Shown: positions 32,720 to 41,782, counted from the stretch's first letter. The stretch is 64,000 nt of DNA from Polaribacter reichenbachii (GCF_001975665.1 NZ_CP019419.1:1302001-1366000); one strand, 5' to 3'. Numbers and translations: made by a program. The notes: a model not told the origin generated them from the letters alone.

Positions 32720-35548
32720 ATGAAAAAAGCATTACTCTTAAGTTTCGTTTTATTTTCAACAATTGTTTTTGGTCAACAAAAAACCACAAGCGCATCAGAC
32801 GTAAATCAATCTTTAACCAAGAAATCTAAAATGATGAATTCTTCTTTGGTTAAAAACATCAACTTTACAAATATTGGACCCACTGTTATGAGTGGTAGAG
32901 TTGTAGATGTTGCTGTAAACCCTAATAATACAACAGAATTTTATGTTGGTTATGCTTCTGGTGGTTTATGGTATACCAATAATAACGGAACTACGTTTAC
33001 ACCTGTTTTAGACAATTCTCCAACACAAAATATTGGTGATATTGCTGTAGATTGGAACTCTGGAACAATTTGGGTAGGTACAGGAGAAAAAAACTCATCA
33101 AGATCTAGTTATGCTGGTATTGGAATGTTAAAGTCTACGGATAAAGGTAAAACTTGGTCTAATGTTGGTTTGTTAGATTCGCATCATATTAGTAGAATTG
33201 TTATCAACCCAAATAATGCTGATGAAGTTGTAGTTGGTGTTATTGGGCATTTATATTCATCAAACAAAGAAAGAGGAATCTTTAAAACTGTTGATGGTGG
33301 TAAAACTTGGTCTAATAAATTATTTATTAATGAAGATACAGGAATTATAGATGTTGCATTTGCACCAGAAAATTTTAATATTATGTATGCTGCCTCTTGG
33401 GAAAGAGAGCGTAAAGCTTGGAATTTTGATGGCGATGGAAAAAATTCTGCCATTTATAAAAGTACAGATGCAGGAAATACCTGGACAAAAATTGCTGATA
33501 AAAGTGGATTTCCTGTGGGTGATGGAGTTGGTAGAATTGGTTTAGCTGTTTTTAATGAAAACACAGTGTATGCTTTGCATGATAGCCAATTTAGAAGACC
33601 AAAAGATGCAGATAAAAAAGCTTCTGATGAGTTGTCTAAAGAAGATTTTAAAACAATGTCTACAGACGATTTATTAAAATTAGAGGATAAAAAATTAAAT
33701 ACTTATTTAAAAAACAACGGATTTCAAGAAAAATATAGAGCACAAAATGTGAAGCAAATGGTTAGAGTAGGTTCTGTAAAACCTGCAGATTTAGCGAGTT
33801 ATTTAGAAGATGCCAACTCTATGTTATTCGATACTCCTGTTATTGGAGCAGAAGTTTTTAAAACTACAAATGGTGGTAAATCTTGGAAAAAAACACACAA
33901 AGATTTTTTAAACGGAGTCTATAGTTCTTACGGATATTATTTTGGTGAAATTAGAGTAGATTTACAAGATGAAAACGGAATTTACGTTTTAGGTGTACCT
34001 ATCATAAAATCTAAAGATGGTGGAAAAACATTTACGTCTATTAGTAGAGAAAATGTACATTCAGATCATCAAGCATTGTGGGTAAATCCTAAAAAATCGG
34101 GTCATATTTTAAATGGTAATGATGGTGGTTTAAACCTTTCTTATGATGATGGAGAAAACTGGAGTAAATTAAACGATCCTGCTGTTGGGCAATTTTACTC
34201 AGTATATGCAGACAATCAAAAAAACTATAAAGTGTATGGTGGTTTGCAAGACAATGGAGTTTGGGTTGGCGCAAACAATGCAAGAATTAATAAAAGCTGG
34301 CAGCAATCTGGTCAAAATCCTTACGAATCGATTATGGGTGGAGATGGAATGCAAGTACAAGTTGATGACAGAAACCCAAACATTGTGTATACAGGTTATC
34401 AATTTGGAAATTATTATAGAATAGACAGAGAAGGACGAAATAATTACATTCAGCCAAAACACACTTTAGGCGAAACTCCTTATCGTTTTAATTGGCAAAC
34501 TCCAATTTTATTGTCAAAACACAATCAAGATATTTTATATTTAGGAGGTAATAAATTACACAGATCTTTAAATCAAGGAGATGATTGGGAAACCATTTCT
34601 GGCGATTTAACAACTGGAGGCAAAAAAGGAAATGTTGCTTATGGTACGTTAACTACAATTTCAGAAAGTCCTTTTCAATTTGGTTTAATTTACGTGGGTT
34701 CTGATGATGGTTATATCAATTTAACAAAAAACGGAGGTGGAAGCTGGACAAGGATTTCTAATAATTTACCGCAAAATTTATGGGTAACTAGAGTTATTGC
34801 ATCAGCACACAAAAAAGAAAGAGTGTATGCAACTTTAAACGGTTATAGATCAGACGATTTTACACCTTATGTATATATGTCTGATGATTATGGACAAACT
34901 TGGAAAAATATAGGTAAATCAATACCTACATCAGCAGTAAATGTAATTAAAGAAGATCCAGAAAACGAAAATGTGTTGTATTTAGGTACAGATAATGGTT
35001 TATATGTTTCTTTTGATAAAGGTACTTCTTGGAATGCCTTTAGTAAAAACTTGCCAAATGTTGCAGTACACGATTTGGTAATTCAACCAACTGCAAAACA
35101 TTTAATTGTTGGTACGCACGGACGTAGTTTATATAAAGCAGATATTGCTCCTGTTCAAAAAATGACAAAAGAAATTTTATCAAAATCTACGCATATTTTT
35201 TCTATTTCTGATATTAGAAAAGGTAGAAATTGGGGGCGTTCTTGGAGTCAGTGGAGAGCAGCAAGTGAACCTGAATTAAGTATCCCTTTTTACTCAAGTT
35301 CTGCAAAAGAAACTACCGTAAATATTTATAAAGATGATGTAAAAGTAAACTCAATTTCTGTAAAAGCAGACAAAGGTTTTAACGAGTTTTCTTTTGATGT
35401 TTCTTTTTCAAAAAATGGTCTTAAAGCTTATAAGAAAGCAAATGAAAAAGCAAAAGTAAAAGCCGCTCAAAATGATGTTTTCTATTTACCAAAAGGTAAA
35501 TACGTAGTAAAAATTGGCGATGCTAAAAGTAAATTTCAAATTAAGTAA
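32720..35548 (+). CDS. Large secreted Asp-box (BNR/sortilin-like VPS10) beta-propeller protein
   Basis: 942 residues with signal peptide (MKKALLLSFVLFSTIVFGQ). At least nine Asp-box motifs S/T-x-D-x-G-x-T/S-W are spread over the protein ('STDKGKTWSN', 'TVDGGKTWSN', 'STDAGNTWTK', 'TTNGGKSWKK', 'SKDGGKTFTS', 'SYDDGENWSK', 'SDDYGQTWKN', 'SFDKGTSWNA'), indicating one or two multi-bladed propellers. A Lys-rich helical insert lies near residues 290-360. Related proteins are annotated as glycosyl hydrolases without proof. There is no T9SS tail, so it is probably periplasmic. Substrate unknown. Confidence 0.85.
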   Translation: MKKALLLSFVLFSTIVFGQQKTTSASDVNQSLTKKSKMMNSSLVKNINFTNIGPTVMSGRVVDVAVNPNNTTEFYVGYASGGLWYTNNNGTTFTPVLDNSPTQNIGDIAVDWNSGTIWVGTGEKNSSRSSYAGIGMLKSTDKGKTWSNVGLLDSHHISRIVINPNNADEVVVGVIGHLYSSNKERGIFKTVDGGKTWSNKLFINEDTGIIDVAFAPENFNIMYAASWERERKAWNFDGDGKNSAIYKSTDAGNTWTKIADKSGFPVGDGVGRIGLAVFNENTVYALHDSQFRRPKDADKKASDELSKEDFKTMSTDDLLKLEDKKLNTYLKNNGFQEKYRAQNVKQMVRVGSVKPADLASYLEDANSMLFDTPVIGAEVFKTTNGGKSWKKTHKDFLNGVYSSYGYYFGEIRVDLQDENGIYVLGVPIIKSKDGGKTFTSISRENVHSDHQALWVNPKKSGHILNGNDGGLNLSYDDGENWSKLNDPAVGQFYSVYADNQKNYKVYGGLQDNGVWVGANNARINKSWQQSGQNPYESIMGGDGMQVQVDDRNPNIVYTGYQFGNYYRIDREGRNNYIQPKHTLGETPYRFNWQTPILLSKHNQDILYLGGNKLHRSLNQGDDWETISGDLTTGGKKGNVAYGTLTTISESPFQFGLIYVGSDDGYINLTKNGGGSWTRISNNLPQNLWVTRVIASAHKKERVYATLNGYRSDDFTPYVYMSDDYGQTWKNIGKSIPTSAVNVIKEDPENENVLYLGTDNGLYVSFDKGTSWNAFSKNLPNVAVHDLVIQPTAKHLIVGTHGRSLYKADIAPVQKMTKEILSKSTHIFSISDIRKGRNWGRSWSQWRAASEPELSIPFYSSSAKETTVNIYKDDVKVNSISVKADKGFNEFSFDVSFSKNGLKAYKKANEKAKVKAAQNDVFYLPKGKYVVKIGDAKSKFQIK

Positions 35549-35573
35549 ACAATTTTTAAAATAGCTATTTTAC

Positions 35574-35606
35574 AAACCTCACAGATTTTATTATTTGTGA
35601 GGTTTT
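35574..35606 (+). terminator. Intrinsic terminator after the Asp-box protein
   Basis: AAACCTCACA paired with TGTGAGGTTT around a 12-nt loop, short T tail; it lies just ahead of the next gene start (35620). Confidence 0.75.
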
Positions 35607-35619
35607 ATATATTTGAATT

Positions 35620-36240
35620 ATGAAGACTTCTCTAATTTCTTTTTGTCTGTTTTTAGCTATTTCAATAAATGCACAATCTAATTTTAATAGGTTTTTAAAG
35701 CTTTCTAAACCTTTAAAGAGTTGGGTTGCATTACATCCTTTTAAAGCAAAAAAAGCCTTATTAATTTCAGAAGAAACCATAAGAATTTCAGATTCTATTG
35801 CTAAAACAGATTTATTAGATGGTGATGCTTCTGGTGGACAAGTAGATGCTTTTAGGCACGCATTTTGGATGGCAAGATTGCACCAAGAAATTGGTAAATC
35901 TGCAGCTAAAGCCTTAGGAAAAGCGCATGAAAAAGAAAACTACCTAACTTTTAAAAAGAATAAACTGGAAGATGGTTTTGTACCAGATAAAATATCTTCA
36001 GAAATGGACTTATGGAATAATGAACAAGGTCTAAAATTGATTGTAAAAGGAAGTGAAACCTCTAAAAATGGATTAATTTTTAGAGTGGTTAACGCAATTT
36101 TAGCGGGTAAAATGAAAATCATCAAAAAAGATAAAAAAGGTAATTTTTTAAGTTGTAAAGGTGATGTTATTTCTACAGAAGATTTAAAAGGAAAATGGAA
36201 GAATAATAAATGTTTGGTATTATCAAACAGTAAAAATTAA
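35620..36240 (+). CDS. Secreted DUF6973-like protein
   Basis: 206 residues with signal peptide (MKTSLISFCLFLAISINAQ). The central motifs 'GGQVDAFRHAFWMARLHQE' and 'MDLWNNEQG', with an intervening 'GKAHEKE', match the pattern I remember for DUF6973. That family has conserved Asp/His/His/Glu residues that look like a metal or hydrolase site. No activity is known to me. It sits between the Asp-box gene and the sdh operon, separated from both by control sequences. Confidence 0.65.
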   Translation: MKTSLISFCLFLAISINAQSNFNRFLKLSKPLKSWVALHPFKAKKALLISEETIRISDSIAKTDLLDGDASGGQVDAFRHAFWMARLHQEIGKSAAKALGKAHEKENYLTFKKNKLEDGFVPDKISSEMDLWNNEQGLKLIVKGSETSKNGLIFRVVNAILAGKMKIIKKDKKGNFLSCKGDVISTEDLKGKWKNNKCLVLSNSKN

Positions 36241-36261
36241 AAACATAATTAATCTTTTTTG

Positions 36262-36316
36262 TTAAACGTTTAAACAAGTTATTTAAAATTATTCTAAATA
36301 CATATGAAAACGTTTT
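36262..36316. promoter_or_regulatory. Two AAACGTTT palindromes upstream of sdhC
   Basis: TTAAACGTTTAA (36262-36273) and AAAACGTTTT (36307-36316), centres 44 bp apart (about four helical turns), the second directly upstream of the -33 element of the sdh promoter. A plausible operator pair; the regulator is unknown. Confidence 0.45.
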
Positions 36317-36322
36317 AATTTC

Positions 36323-36354
36323 TTTGCTATCCATTTGTTTAAGACGTATTTTTG
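36323..36354 (+). promoter_or_regulatory. sdh promoter (-33 TTTG, -7 TATTTTTG)
   Basis: TTTG (36323-36326), a 20-nt spacer, then TATTTTTG (36347-36354) matches the Bacteroidetes consensus in both boxes and in spacing. The transcription start is expected near 36360, giving a leader of about 20 nt before sdhC. Confidence 0.75.
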
Positions 36355-36381
36355 TAGGCACAATTTTTAACTAACTACACA

Positions 36382-37059
36382 ATGAGCGGATTTTTCAAAT
36401 CTTCAATTGGAAGGAAAGTAGCAATGGCGCTTTCTGCTTTCTTCCTCATGTTTTTCTTAATAATGCATTTATCAGTAAATTTATTATCACTCTTTAGTGA
36501 AGATGCATTTAATACTGCTTCCCATTTTATGGGAACAAATCCTTTAGTGCAATTTGCATTACAGCCTGTTTTAATATTGGGTGTTGTTTTTCATTTTGTA
36601 ATGGGTTTTATTTTAGAACTTAAAAATAGAAAAGCACAGGGTGTTGCTTATGCTAAAAACAACGGAGCAGCAAATTCTACTTGGATGAGTAGAAATATGA
36701 TTTACAGCGGAATTGCAATTCTTGCTTTTATCATTTTACACTTCATCGATTTTTGGATTCCAGAATTAAACACAAAATATGTTGTGGGAGATATGTCTGG
36801 TTTACATGATGGTAGTTTTAGATATTACCATGAATTGGTAGAAAAATTCCATAATCCACTAAGAGTTGCGGCTTATGTAATTGCTTTTGTTTTCTTAGGC
36901 TTACATTTAGCGCACGGTTTTACTTCTGCTTTCCAATCTATGGGAGCAACAGCAGGACGTAAAAAAGCATTACAAAACTTTGGTAAAGCGTATTCAATTA
37001 TTATTCCTTTAGGATTTATAATTATCGCTTTATATCATCATTTATTTAATAACCATTAA
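36382..37059 (+). CDS. sdhC: Succinate dehydrogenase / fumarate reductase cytochrome b subunit
   Basis: 225 residues, five hydrophobic helices, as in the single-subunit di-heme (type B) anchor used by Bacteroidetes. Candidate heme-ligand histidines lie in 'LIMHLSVNLLSLF', 'VVFHFVMGFILEL', 'FIILHFIDFWIPE' and 'LGLHLAHGFTSAF'. It anchors SdhAB in the inner membrane and passes electrons to menaquinone. First gene of sdhCAB with a well-defined promoter; 12 nt before sdhA. Confidence 0.95.
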   Translation: MSGFFKSSIGRKVAMALSAFFLMFFLIMHLSVNLLSLFSEDAFNTASHFMGTNPLVQFALQPVLILGVVFHFVMGFILELKNRKAQGVAYAKNNGAANSTWMSRNMIYSGIAILAFIILHFIDFWIPELNTKYVVGDMSGLHDGSFRYYHELVEKFHNPLRVAAYVIAFVFLGLHLAHGFTSAFQSMGATAGRKKALQNFGKAYSIIIPLGFIIIALYHHLFNNH

Positions 37060-37071
37060 TCTTAAATAACA

Positions 37072-39084
37072 ATGGCTTTAGATTCAAGAGTACCTCAAGG
37101 TCCAATTAAAGATAAATGGACAGATTATAAAAACAAAATTAATTTAGTAAACCCAGCCAACAAACGTCATATAGACATTATAGTTGTAGGTACAGGTTTA
37201 GCAGGTGGTTCTGCTGCTGCAACTTTAGCAGAGTTAGGCTACAACGTAAAAGCATTTGCTTATCAAGATTCTCCAAGAAGAGCGCATTCAATTGCAGCCC
37301 AAGGAGGTATTAATGCAGCAAAAAACTATCAAGGAGATGGTGATTCTACTTACAGATTATTTTATGATACTGTAAAAGGAGGAGATTACAGATCTCGTGA
37401 AGCAAACGTATATCGTTTAGCAGAAGTTTCTGCAAATATTATAGATCAATGTGTGGCACAAGGTGTACCTTTTGCACGTGATTATGGTGGTTTATTAGAC
37501 AACCGTTCTTTTGGTGGAGTTTTAGTTTCTAGAACTTTTTATGCAAAAGGGCAAACAGGTCAGCAATTATTATTAGGTGCATATTCTGCAATGAACAGAC
37601 AAATTGCACGTGGTAAAATAGAAATGTTTAACAGACATGAAATGTTAGATGTTGTTTTGGTTGATGGTAAAGCAAGAGGAATTATAACTCGTAACTTAAT
37701 TACAGGAGAAATTGAGCGCCATTCAGCACACGCAGTGGTTATTGCTTCTGGTGGTTATGGTAACGTATATTTCTTATCTACCAATGCAATGGGTTCTAAT
37801 GTTACTGCTGGATGGAAAATCCACAAAAAAGGAGCATATTTTGCAAATCCTTGTTATACGCAAATTCATCCAACATGTATTCCACGTTCAGGAGATTATC
37901 AATCAAAATTAACGTTGATGTCAGAATCTTTACGTAACGATGGTCGTATTTGGGTTCCTAAAAATATGGAAGATGTTTTAGCCATAAGAGAAGGAAAGAA
38001 AAAACCTACAGATTTATCTGAAGACGAAAGAGATTATTATTTAGAAAGACGTTATCCAGCTTTTGGTAACTTAGTACCAAGAGATGTTGCTTCTAGAGCT
38101 GCAAAAGAAAGATGTGATGCTGGTTATGGAGTTAATGCAACAGGAGAAGCTGTTTATTTAGATTTTGCTGCTGCCATAGATCGTTATGGAAAAGAGCAAG
38201 CTAAAATACATAATATAGAAAATGCATCTGCTGCAAAAATTTACGAATTAGGGCAAGCAATTGTAGAAGCTAAATATGGTAACTTATTCCAGATGTACGA
38301 AAAAATCGTAGATCAAAACCCATACGAAACTCCAATGATGATTTATCCAGCAGTACACTATACAATGGGTGGTGTTTGGGTTGATTATAACCTAATGACA
38401 ACTATTCCTGGATGCTATTGTATTGGTGAGGCTAACTTCTCAGATCATGGTGCAAATAGATTAGGAGCATCTGCATTAATGCAAGGTTTAGCAGATGGTT
38501 ATTTTGTACTGCCTTATACTATTGGAGATTATTTAGCCGATGATATTAGAACAGGAAAAATATCAACAGAAACTCCAGAGTTTGAAGCTGCAGAAAAAGA
38601 AGTAAAAGAAAGAATAGAATTCTTTGTAAATAACGAAGGAACAAATTCTGTAGATTATTACCACAAAAAATTAGGAAAAATTATGTGGGATAAATGTGGA
38701 ATGTCTAGAAACGAAAAAGGATTAAAAGAAGCCATAGAAGAAATTTCTCAATTAAGAAAAGACTTCTGGAAAAATGTTTCTGTTCCTGGTGGAAGTGAAG
38801 AATATAATGAAGAATTGGCAAAAGCAGGTAGAGTTGCAGATTTCTTAGAGTTAGGAGAGTTGTTTGCAAAAGATGCTTTGGTAAGAGAAGAATCTTGTGG
38901 AGGACACTTTAGAGAAGAGTCTGCAGAAGAATCTGGTCCACAAAAAGGAGAAGCAAAAAGAGATGACGAAAACTTTGCTTTTGTTTCTGCTTGGGAGTAT
39001 AAAGGAGAGCCAAAAGAAGCTGTTTTGCATAAAGAAGAATTAGAGTTTAACGATATTGAATTGAAACAACGTTCATATAAATAA
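37072..39084 (+). CDS. sdhA: Succinate dehydrogenase / fumarate reductase flavoprotein subunit
   Basis: 670 residues. The dinucleotide fold is '[20 protein letters not shown]'; the FAD-attachment region is '[20 protein letters not shown]'. Substrate-site residues lie in '[20 protein letters not shown]' and in '[16 protein letters not shown]', and the C-terminal FAD contact is '[15 protein letters not shown]'. It oxidises succinate to fumarate in the TCA cycle. Longer than the E. coli enzyme, as usual for this type-B group. Eight nt before sdhB. Confidence 0.97.
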   Translation: MALDSRVPQGPIKDKWTDYKNKINLVNPANKRHIDIIVVGTGLAGGSAAATLAELGYNVKAFAYQDSPRRAHSIAAQGGINAAKNYQGDGDSTYRLFYDTVKGGDYRSREANVYRLAEVSANIIDQCVAQGVPFARDYGGLLDNRSFGGVLVSRTFYAKGQTGQQLLLGAYSAMNRQIARGKIEMFNRHEMLDVVLVDGKARGIITRNLITGEIERHSAHAVVIASGGYGNVYFLSTNAMGSNVTAGWKIHKKGAYFANPCYTQIHPTCIPRSGDYQSKLTLMSESLRNDGRIWVPKNMEDVLAIREGKKKPTDLSEDERDYYLERRYPAFGNLVPRDVASRAAKERCDAGYGVNATGEAVYLDFAAAIDRYGKEQAKIHNIENASAAKIYELGQAIVEAKYGNLFQMYEKIVDQNPYETPMMIYPAVHYTMGGVWVDYNLMTTIPGCYCIGEANFSDHGANRLGASALMQGLADGYFVLPYTIGDYLADDIRTGKISTETPEFEAAEKEVKERIEFFVNNEGTNSVDYYHKKLGKIMWDKCGMSRNEKGLKEAIEEISQLRKDFWKNVSVPGGSEEYNEELAKAGRVADFLELGELFAKDALVREESCGGHFREESAEESGPQKGEAKRDDENFAFVSAWEYKGEPKEAVLHKEELEFNDIELKQRSYK

Positions 39085-39092
39085 AAGACAAG

Positions 39093-39833
39093 ATGAATTT
39101 AACACTTAAAATTTGGAGACAAAAAGACTCAAGTTCAAAGGGTCAAATGGTAGATTATAAAGTGACTGATATTTCAGAACATATGTCTTTTTTAGAAATG
39201 ATAGATGTTTTAAATGAAGGTTTAGTTGCTAAAGGAGAAGAGCCAGTTGCTTTCGATCATGATTGTAGAGAAGGTATTTGTGGTATGTGTTCTATGTATA
39301 TTAATGGAGAAGCTCATGGACCAGATAGAGGTATTACAACATGTCAATTACACATGCGTATGTTTAATGATGGTGATACAATTACAATAGAGCCATTTAG
39401 AGCAGCAGCATTTCCTGTAATTAAAGATTTAGTAGTAGACAGAACTTCTTTCGATAGAATTCAGCATGCAGGTGGTTATATCTCTGTAAATACTTCTGGT
39501 AATACACAAGATGCCAACTCAATTCCTATTTCTAAACACGCCGCAGACGAAGCTATGGATGCAGCAACTTGTATTGGTTGTGGTGCTTGTGTAGCAACTT
39601 GTAAAAACTCTTCTGCAATGTTATTTGTGGGTGCAAAAGTATCTCAATATGCATTATTACCACAAGGACAAGTAGAAGCTGCAGATCGTGTAAAAAATAT
39701 GGTAGCTCAAATGGATTTAGAAGGTTTTGGAAACTGTACAAACACTGGTGCTTGTGAGGTAGAATGCCCTAAAGGAATTTCTTTAGACAACATTGCACGT
39801 ATGAACAGAGAATTAATGAAAGCGTCGATTTAA
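39093..39833 (+). CDS. sdhB: Succinate dehydrogenase / fumarate reductase iron-sulfur subunit
   Basis: 246 residues. 2Fe-2S ligands are in '[20 protein letters not shown]'; the ligands of the 4Fe-4S and 3Fe-4S clusters are in '[19 protein letters not shown]' and '[20 protein letters not shown]'. It relays electrons from the flavin to the heme/quinone subunit. Last gene of sdhCAB; a strong terminator follows. Confidence 0.97.
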   Translation: MNLTLKIWRQKDSSSKGQMVDYKVTDISEHMSFLEMIDVLNEGLVAKGEEPVAFDHDCREGICGMCSMYINGEAHGPDRGITTCQLHMRMFNDGDTITIEPFRAAAFPVIKDLVVDRTSFDRIQHAGGYISVNTSGNTQDANSIPISKHAADEAMDAATCIGCGACVATCKNSSAMLFVGAKVSQYALLPQGQVEAADRVKNMVAQMDLEGFGNCTNTGACEVECPKGISLDNIARMNRELMKASI

Positions 39834-39902
39834 TTATTTTTTAAAGTTACTGTCTGTTCGAGTAATTTTGCTTTTTTGCAAAATTGTATAGAGAACATAA
39901 AT

Positions 39903-39945
39903 AAAAAGAAACCCAAAACTAAAATTTAGTTTTGGGTTTCTTTTT
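39903..39945. terminator. Bidirectional intrinsic terminator
   Basis: Long stem AAAAAGAAACCCAAAACTAA / TTAGTTTTGGGTTTCTTTTT with a tiny loop; it separates sdhB from the convergent XRE gene and ends inside the latter's stop codon. Confidence 0.92.
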
Positions 39946-40243
39946 ATTTAAAATCTTTAAAAAAATCTTCAGCAGAAATTTCTAACTTTTCTAAGATTTC
40001 AAGTAAACGGATAGTATCTAATTTTGTTTTACCAGTTTCAACTTTAAAATATCCACTAGGTGATAAATTTAGCAATTCTCCTAGATCCCATTGACTTAAG
40101 CCTAATTCTTTTCGTCTTTTAACAACTCGTTTTAAAATAACTTTAGACTTCTTTTTTAGCCTTTCTTTTTCTCTCTCTTTTTCTCTCATTTCAATTTTTG
40201 AAATATAAAAATAAGCTAAAAAATTTACTTTTTTACTTTCCAT
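39944..40243 (-). CDS. XRE-type helix-turn-helix regulator
   Basis: Up to 99 residues. The HTH is in the C-terminal half ('RRKELGLSQWDLGELLNLSP', 'GYFKVETGKTKLDTI'), preceded by a strongly charged helix (MREKEREKERLKKKSKVIL). The outer ATG (40243) overlaps the edge of a 25-bp inverted repeat. An inner ATG at 40189 follows a near -7 box (TATATTTC) and may be the real start, giving 81 residues. Unpaired with a toxin gene. It is divergent from the GLPGLI locus and could regulate it (inference). Confidence 0.8.
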   Translation of the reverse strand: MESKKVNFLAYFYISKIEMREKEREKERLKKKSKVILKRVVKRRKELGLSQWDLGELLNLSPSGYFKVETGKTKLDTIRLLEILEKLEISAEDFFKDFK

Positions 40244-40300
40244 TTTGGCATCCCCATTTATGGGGAGTTGGCTTTCTCCCCATAAATGGGGATGCCAAAA
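40243..40300. repeat. 25-bp perfect inverted repeat with nested palindromes
   Basis: Left arm 40243-40267, right arm 40276-40300, 8-nt spacer. Each arm contains its own hairpin CCCCATTTATGGGG, so the element can form a cruciform. It is much richer in G/C than its surroundings. It begins at the first base of the outer start codon of the XRE gene. There is no T-run on either side, so it is not a typical terminator. Confidence 0.85.
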
Positions 40301-40362
40301 CAGCCATTGAATTATTTTTTTTTATAAAAAAACTTTCTCAAATTTGAGCATAAGAAGTTGCT

Positions 40363-40425
40363 ATGAAAAAGAAAAACTTTACAAAAATGTTAGTTATAGC
40401 GTTTTTACTTAATTTGTTTCAATAA
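40363..40425 (+). pseudogene. Orphan signal-peptide remnant (20 codons)
   Basis: ATG to TAA encodes MKKKNFTKMLVIAFLLNLFQ, a textbook start of a secreted protein that stops before any mature part. It lies in the gap between the inverted repeat and the REP-like repeats. It is probably the surviving 5' end of a deleted gene; a regulatory leader peptide is the alternative. Confidence 0.35.
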
Positions 40426-40451
40426 CCATTTAACAATTTCTTTTTACTGTC

Positions 40452-40504
40452 ATTCCTGCGTAAACAGGAATCTAAAAAACCTCCGCTTGCGGAAATAAGA
40501 AATA
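40452..40504. repeat. REP-like element, copy 1
   Basis: Two small hairpins in a row: ATTCCTG-CGTAAA-CAGGAAT and TCCGC-TT-GCGGA. The second part (40472-40504) is a 33-nt sequence repeated at 41229-41262 with one base inserted. It ends 5 nt before the ATG of the first GLPGLI gene. Confidence 0.75.
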
Positions 40505-40509
40505 CAATA

Positions 40510-41232
40510 ATGAAACGATTAGTTTTTTATTTTCAGATTTTTATTTGCTGTAGTATTTTTTCTCAAAGTGGAGAAATAATTTATTCAGCAGAAACAATAC
40601 CTATAGACTACGAAAAAAAAATAAACAATGACTCAATTTCTGAAACACAAAAGACGTACTTAAGAACTGTTTTAAAGAAACAGCCAGCTGTATGGTATCA
40701 GTTAGTTTTTAATAAAAATGAATCTTTTTTTGAGCAACTAAAGCCAATGGAAATTGAGAGAAGAGGATTTAATTTAACAGTATCAAAAATGGGAAAAGGT
40801 GTTTTTTATACCAATACATCTCAAAATCGAATCTTACATCAAAAAGAATTTAATGGTCAAGAATTTTTGATAGCCATAACAACTTATAAATGGAAACTAA
40901 CTCAAGAAAAAAAACAAATTGGCAAGTATACCTGTTATAAAGCAACTACTAGCAAATTTGTTGAGGGAAGAAATGGAAAAATGGAAAGAAAAGTAATTGC
41001 TTGGTACACAAATGAAATCCCTTTTAATTTTGGGCCAAAAGACTACAATGGTTTACCTGGTTTAATTTTAGAACTACAAGAAGATATTTTGCTGTTAAAA
41101 GCTTCTAAAATATCATTAAACCCAAAAAAGGAAAAGATTATAAACCAGCCAAGCCAAGGAGAAAAAGTAACATTAAAAGAATATAATGCTATTGTAAAAG
41201 AAATGTATTACAGTCGTCGTAAAAGAAACTAA
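40510..41232 (+). CDS. GLPGLI family protein, most divergent copy
   Basis: 240 residues with signal peptide (MKRLVFYFQIFICCSIFSQ). The family motif is 'FGPKDYNGLPGLILELQE'. Also typical are 'WKLTQEKKQIGKYTCYKATT' and 'VIAWYTNEIPFNFG'. GLPGLI proteins are periplasmic Bacteroidetes proteins of unknown function that commonly accompany TonB-type barrels. This copy is flanked by 33-nt direct repeats (REP-like), unlike the other copies, which are in a tandem cluster downstream. Confidence 0.88.
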   Translation: MKRLVFYFQIFICCSIFSQSGEIIYSAETIPIDYEKKINNDSISETQKTYLRTVLKKQPAVWYQLVFNKNESFFEQLKPMEIERRGFNLTVSKMGKGVFYTNTSQNRILHQKEFNGQEFLIAITTYKWKLTQEKKQIGKYTCYKATTSKFVEGRNGKMERKVIAWYTNEIPFNFGPKDYNGLPGLILELQEDILLLKASKISLNPKKEKIINQPSQGEKVTLKEYNAIVKEMYYSRRKRN

Positions 41233-41262
41233 AAAAACCTCCGCTTGCGGAAATAAGAAATA
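41229..41262 (+). repeat. REP-like element, copy 2
   Basis: Same orientation and nearly identical to 40472-40504 (one extra A), including the TCCGC-TT-GCGGA palindrome. It begins within the stop codon of the first GLPGLI gene, so that gene lies exactly between two direct repeats. Confidence 0.8.
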
Positions 41263-41457
41263 TAAAAATCTTGCAAATAAATGTATCACTTAAAACAAAT
41301 GCTTATGTAAATAAACAATAACAAACAGAGGAAGTGTTGCAAAAGTAATGCTTTTTCTACCAATTTTTTAGAGAATTTTAATTTGGTTTACTCAACTAAA
41401 AACTCAAATAATAATTAGTGAATTAACCTTTTAAAATAGGTTTTAAATTTTAGAAAA

Positions 41458-41721
41458 ATGAAAAAATTAATATTAAGTTTAGTATTTGTATTAGTAACAG
41501 GAACAAGTTTTATGAATGCAATATCTACTAATGATGAAATTTTACCAACAACAAAAGAAGCTATTGAAGTAGTGGAAGAGTTTGGTTGTGCAAGTGATTG
41601 CACAAGATCAACAAGAGCTGAATTTCTTGAAGCAGCTGAAGTTTTAGGTGTAGATCCTAACGAACATATAGATCAATATATAGCAAATTATACAGCTTGT
41701 TACAACGATTGTATAGGATAA
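41458..41721 (+). CDS. Secreted mini-protein with twin CX3C motifs
   Basis: 87 residues. The N-terminus is a signal peptide (MKKLILSLVFVLVTGTSF, then MNA). An acidic helix (KEAIEVVEEFG) leads to Cys44-x3-Cys48; after about 32 residues, predicted helical, comes Cys81-x3-Cys85, two residues from the end. Two CX3C pairs flanking helices suggest a helical hairpin held by two disulfides. No family recognised. Own transcription unit with a hairpin terminator 16 nt after the stop, inside the GLPGLI locus. It could be a structural mini-protein, an effector or a substrate of the locus; none is proven. Confidence 0.75.
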   Translation: MKKLILSLVFVLVTGTSFMNAISTNDEILPTTKEAIEVVEEFGCASDCTRSTRAEFLEAAEVLGVDPNEHIDQYIANYTACYNDCIG

Positions 41722-41736
41722 ATTATAAATATATAT

Positions 41737-41767
41737 AACCTTGCCAAATTTATTTGGTAAGGTTTAA
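41737..41767 (+). terminator. Terminator/attenuator after the twin-CX3C gene
   Basis: AACCTTGCCAAAT pairs with ATTTGGTAAGGTT (one G-U), 2-nt loop, short T tail. It lies between the mini-protein and the next GLPGLI gene (41783). Confidence 0.7.
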
Positions 41768-41782
41768 TAACATACAACACTA

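Noticed and set aside
34185..34462. Short frames on both strands within the Asp-box protein gene
   Set aside because: They overlap each other and the strongly supported main frame.
41458..41721. RiPP precursor (leader plus core) interpretation of the twin-CX3C protein
   Set aside because: It has a Sec-type signal rather than a RiPP leader, and no modifying enzyme (radical SAM, LanM, YcaO, MNIO) is in the window; not excluded, but unsupported.
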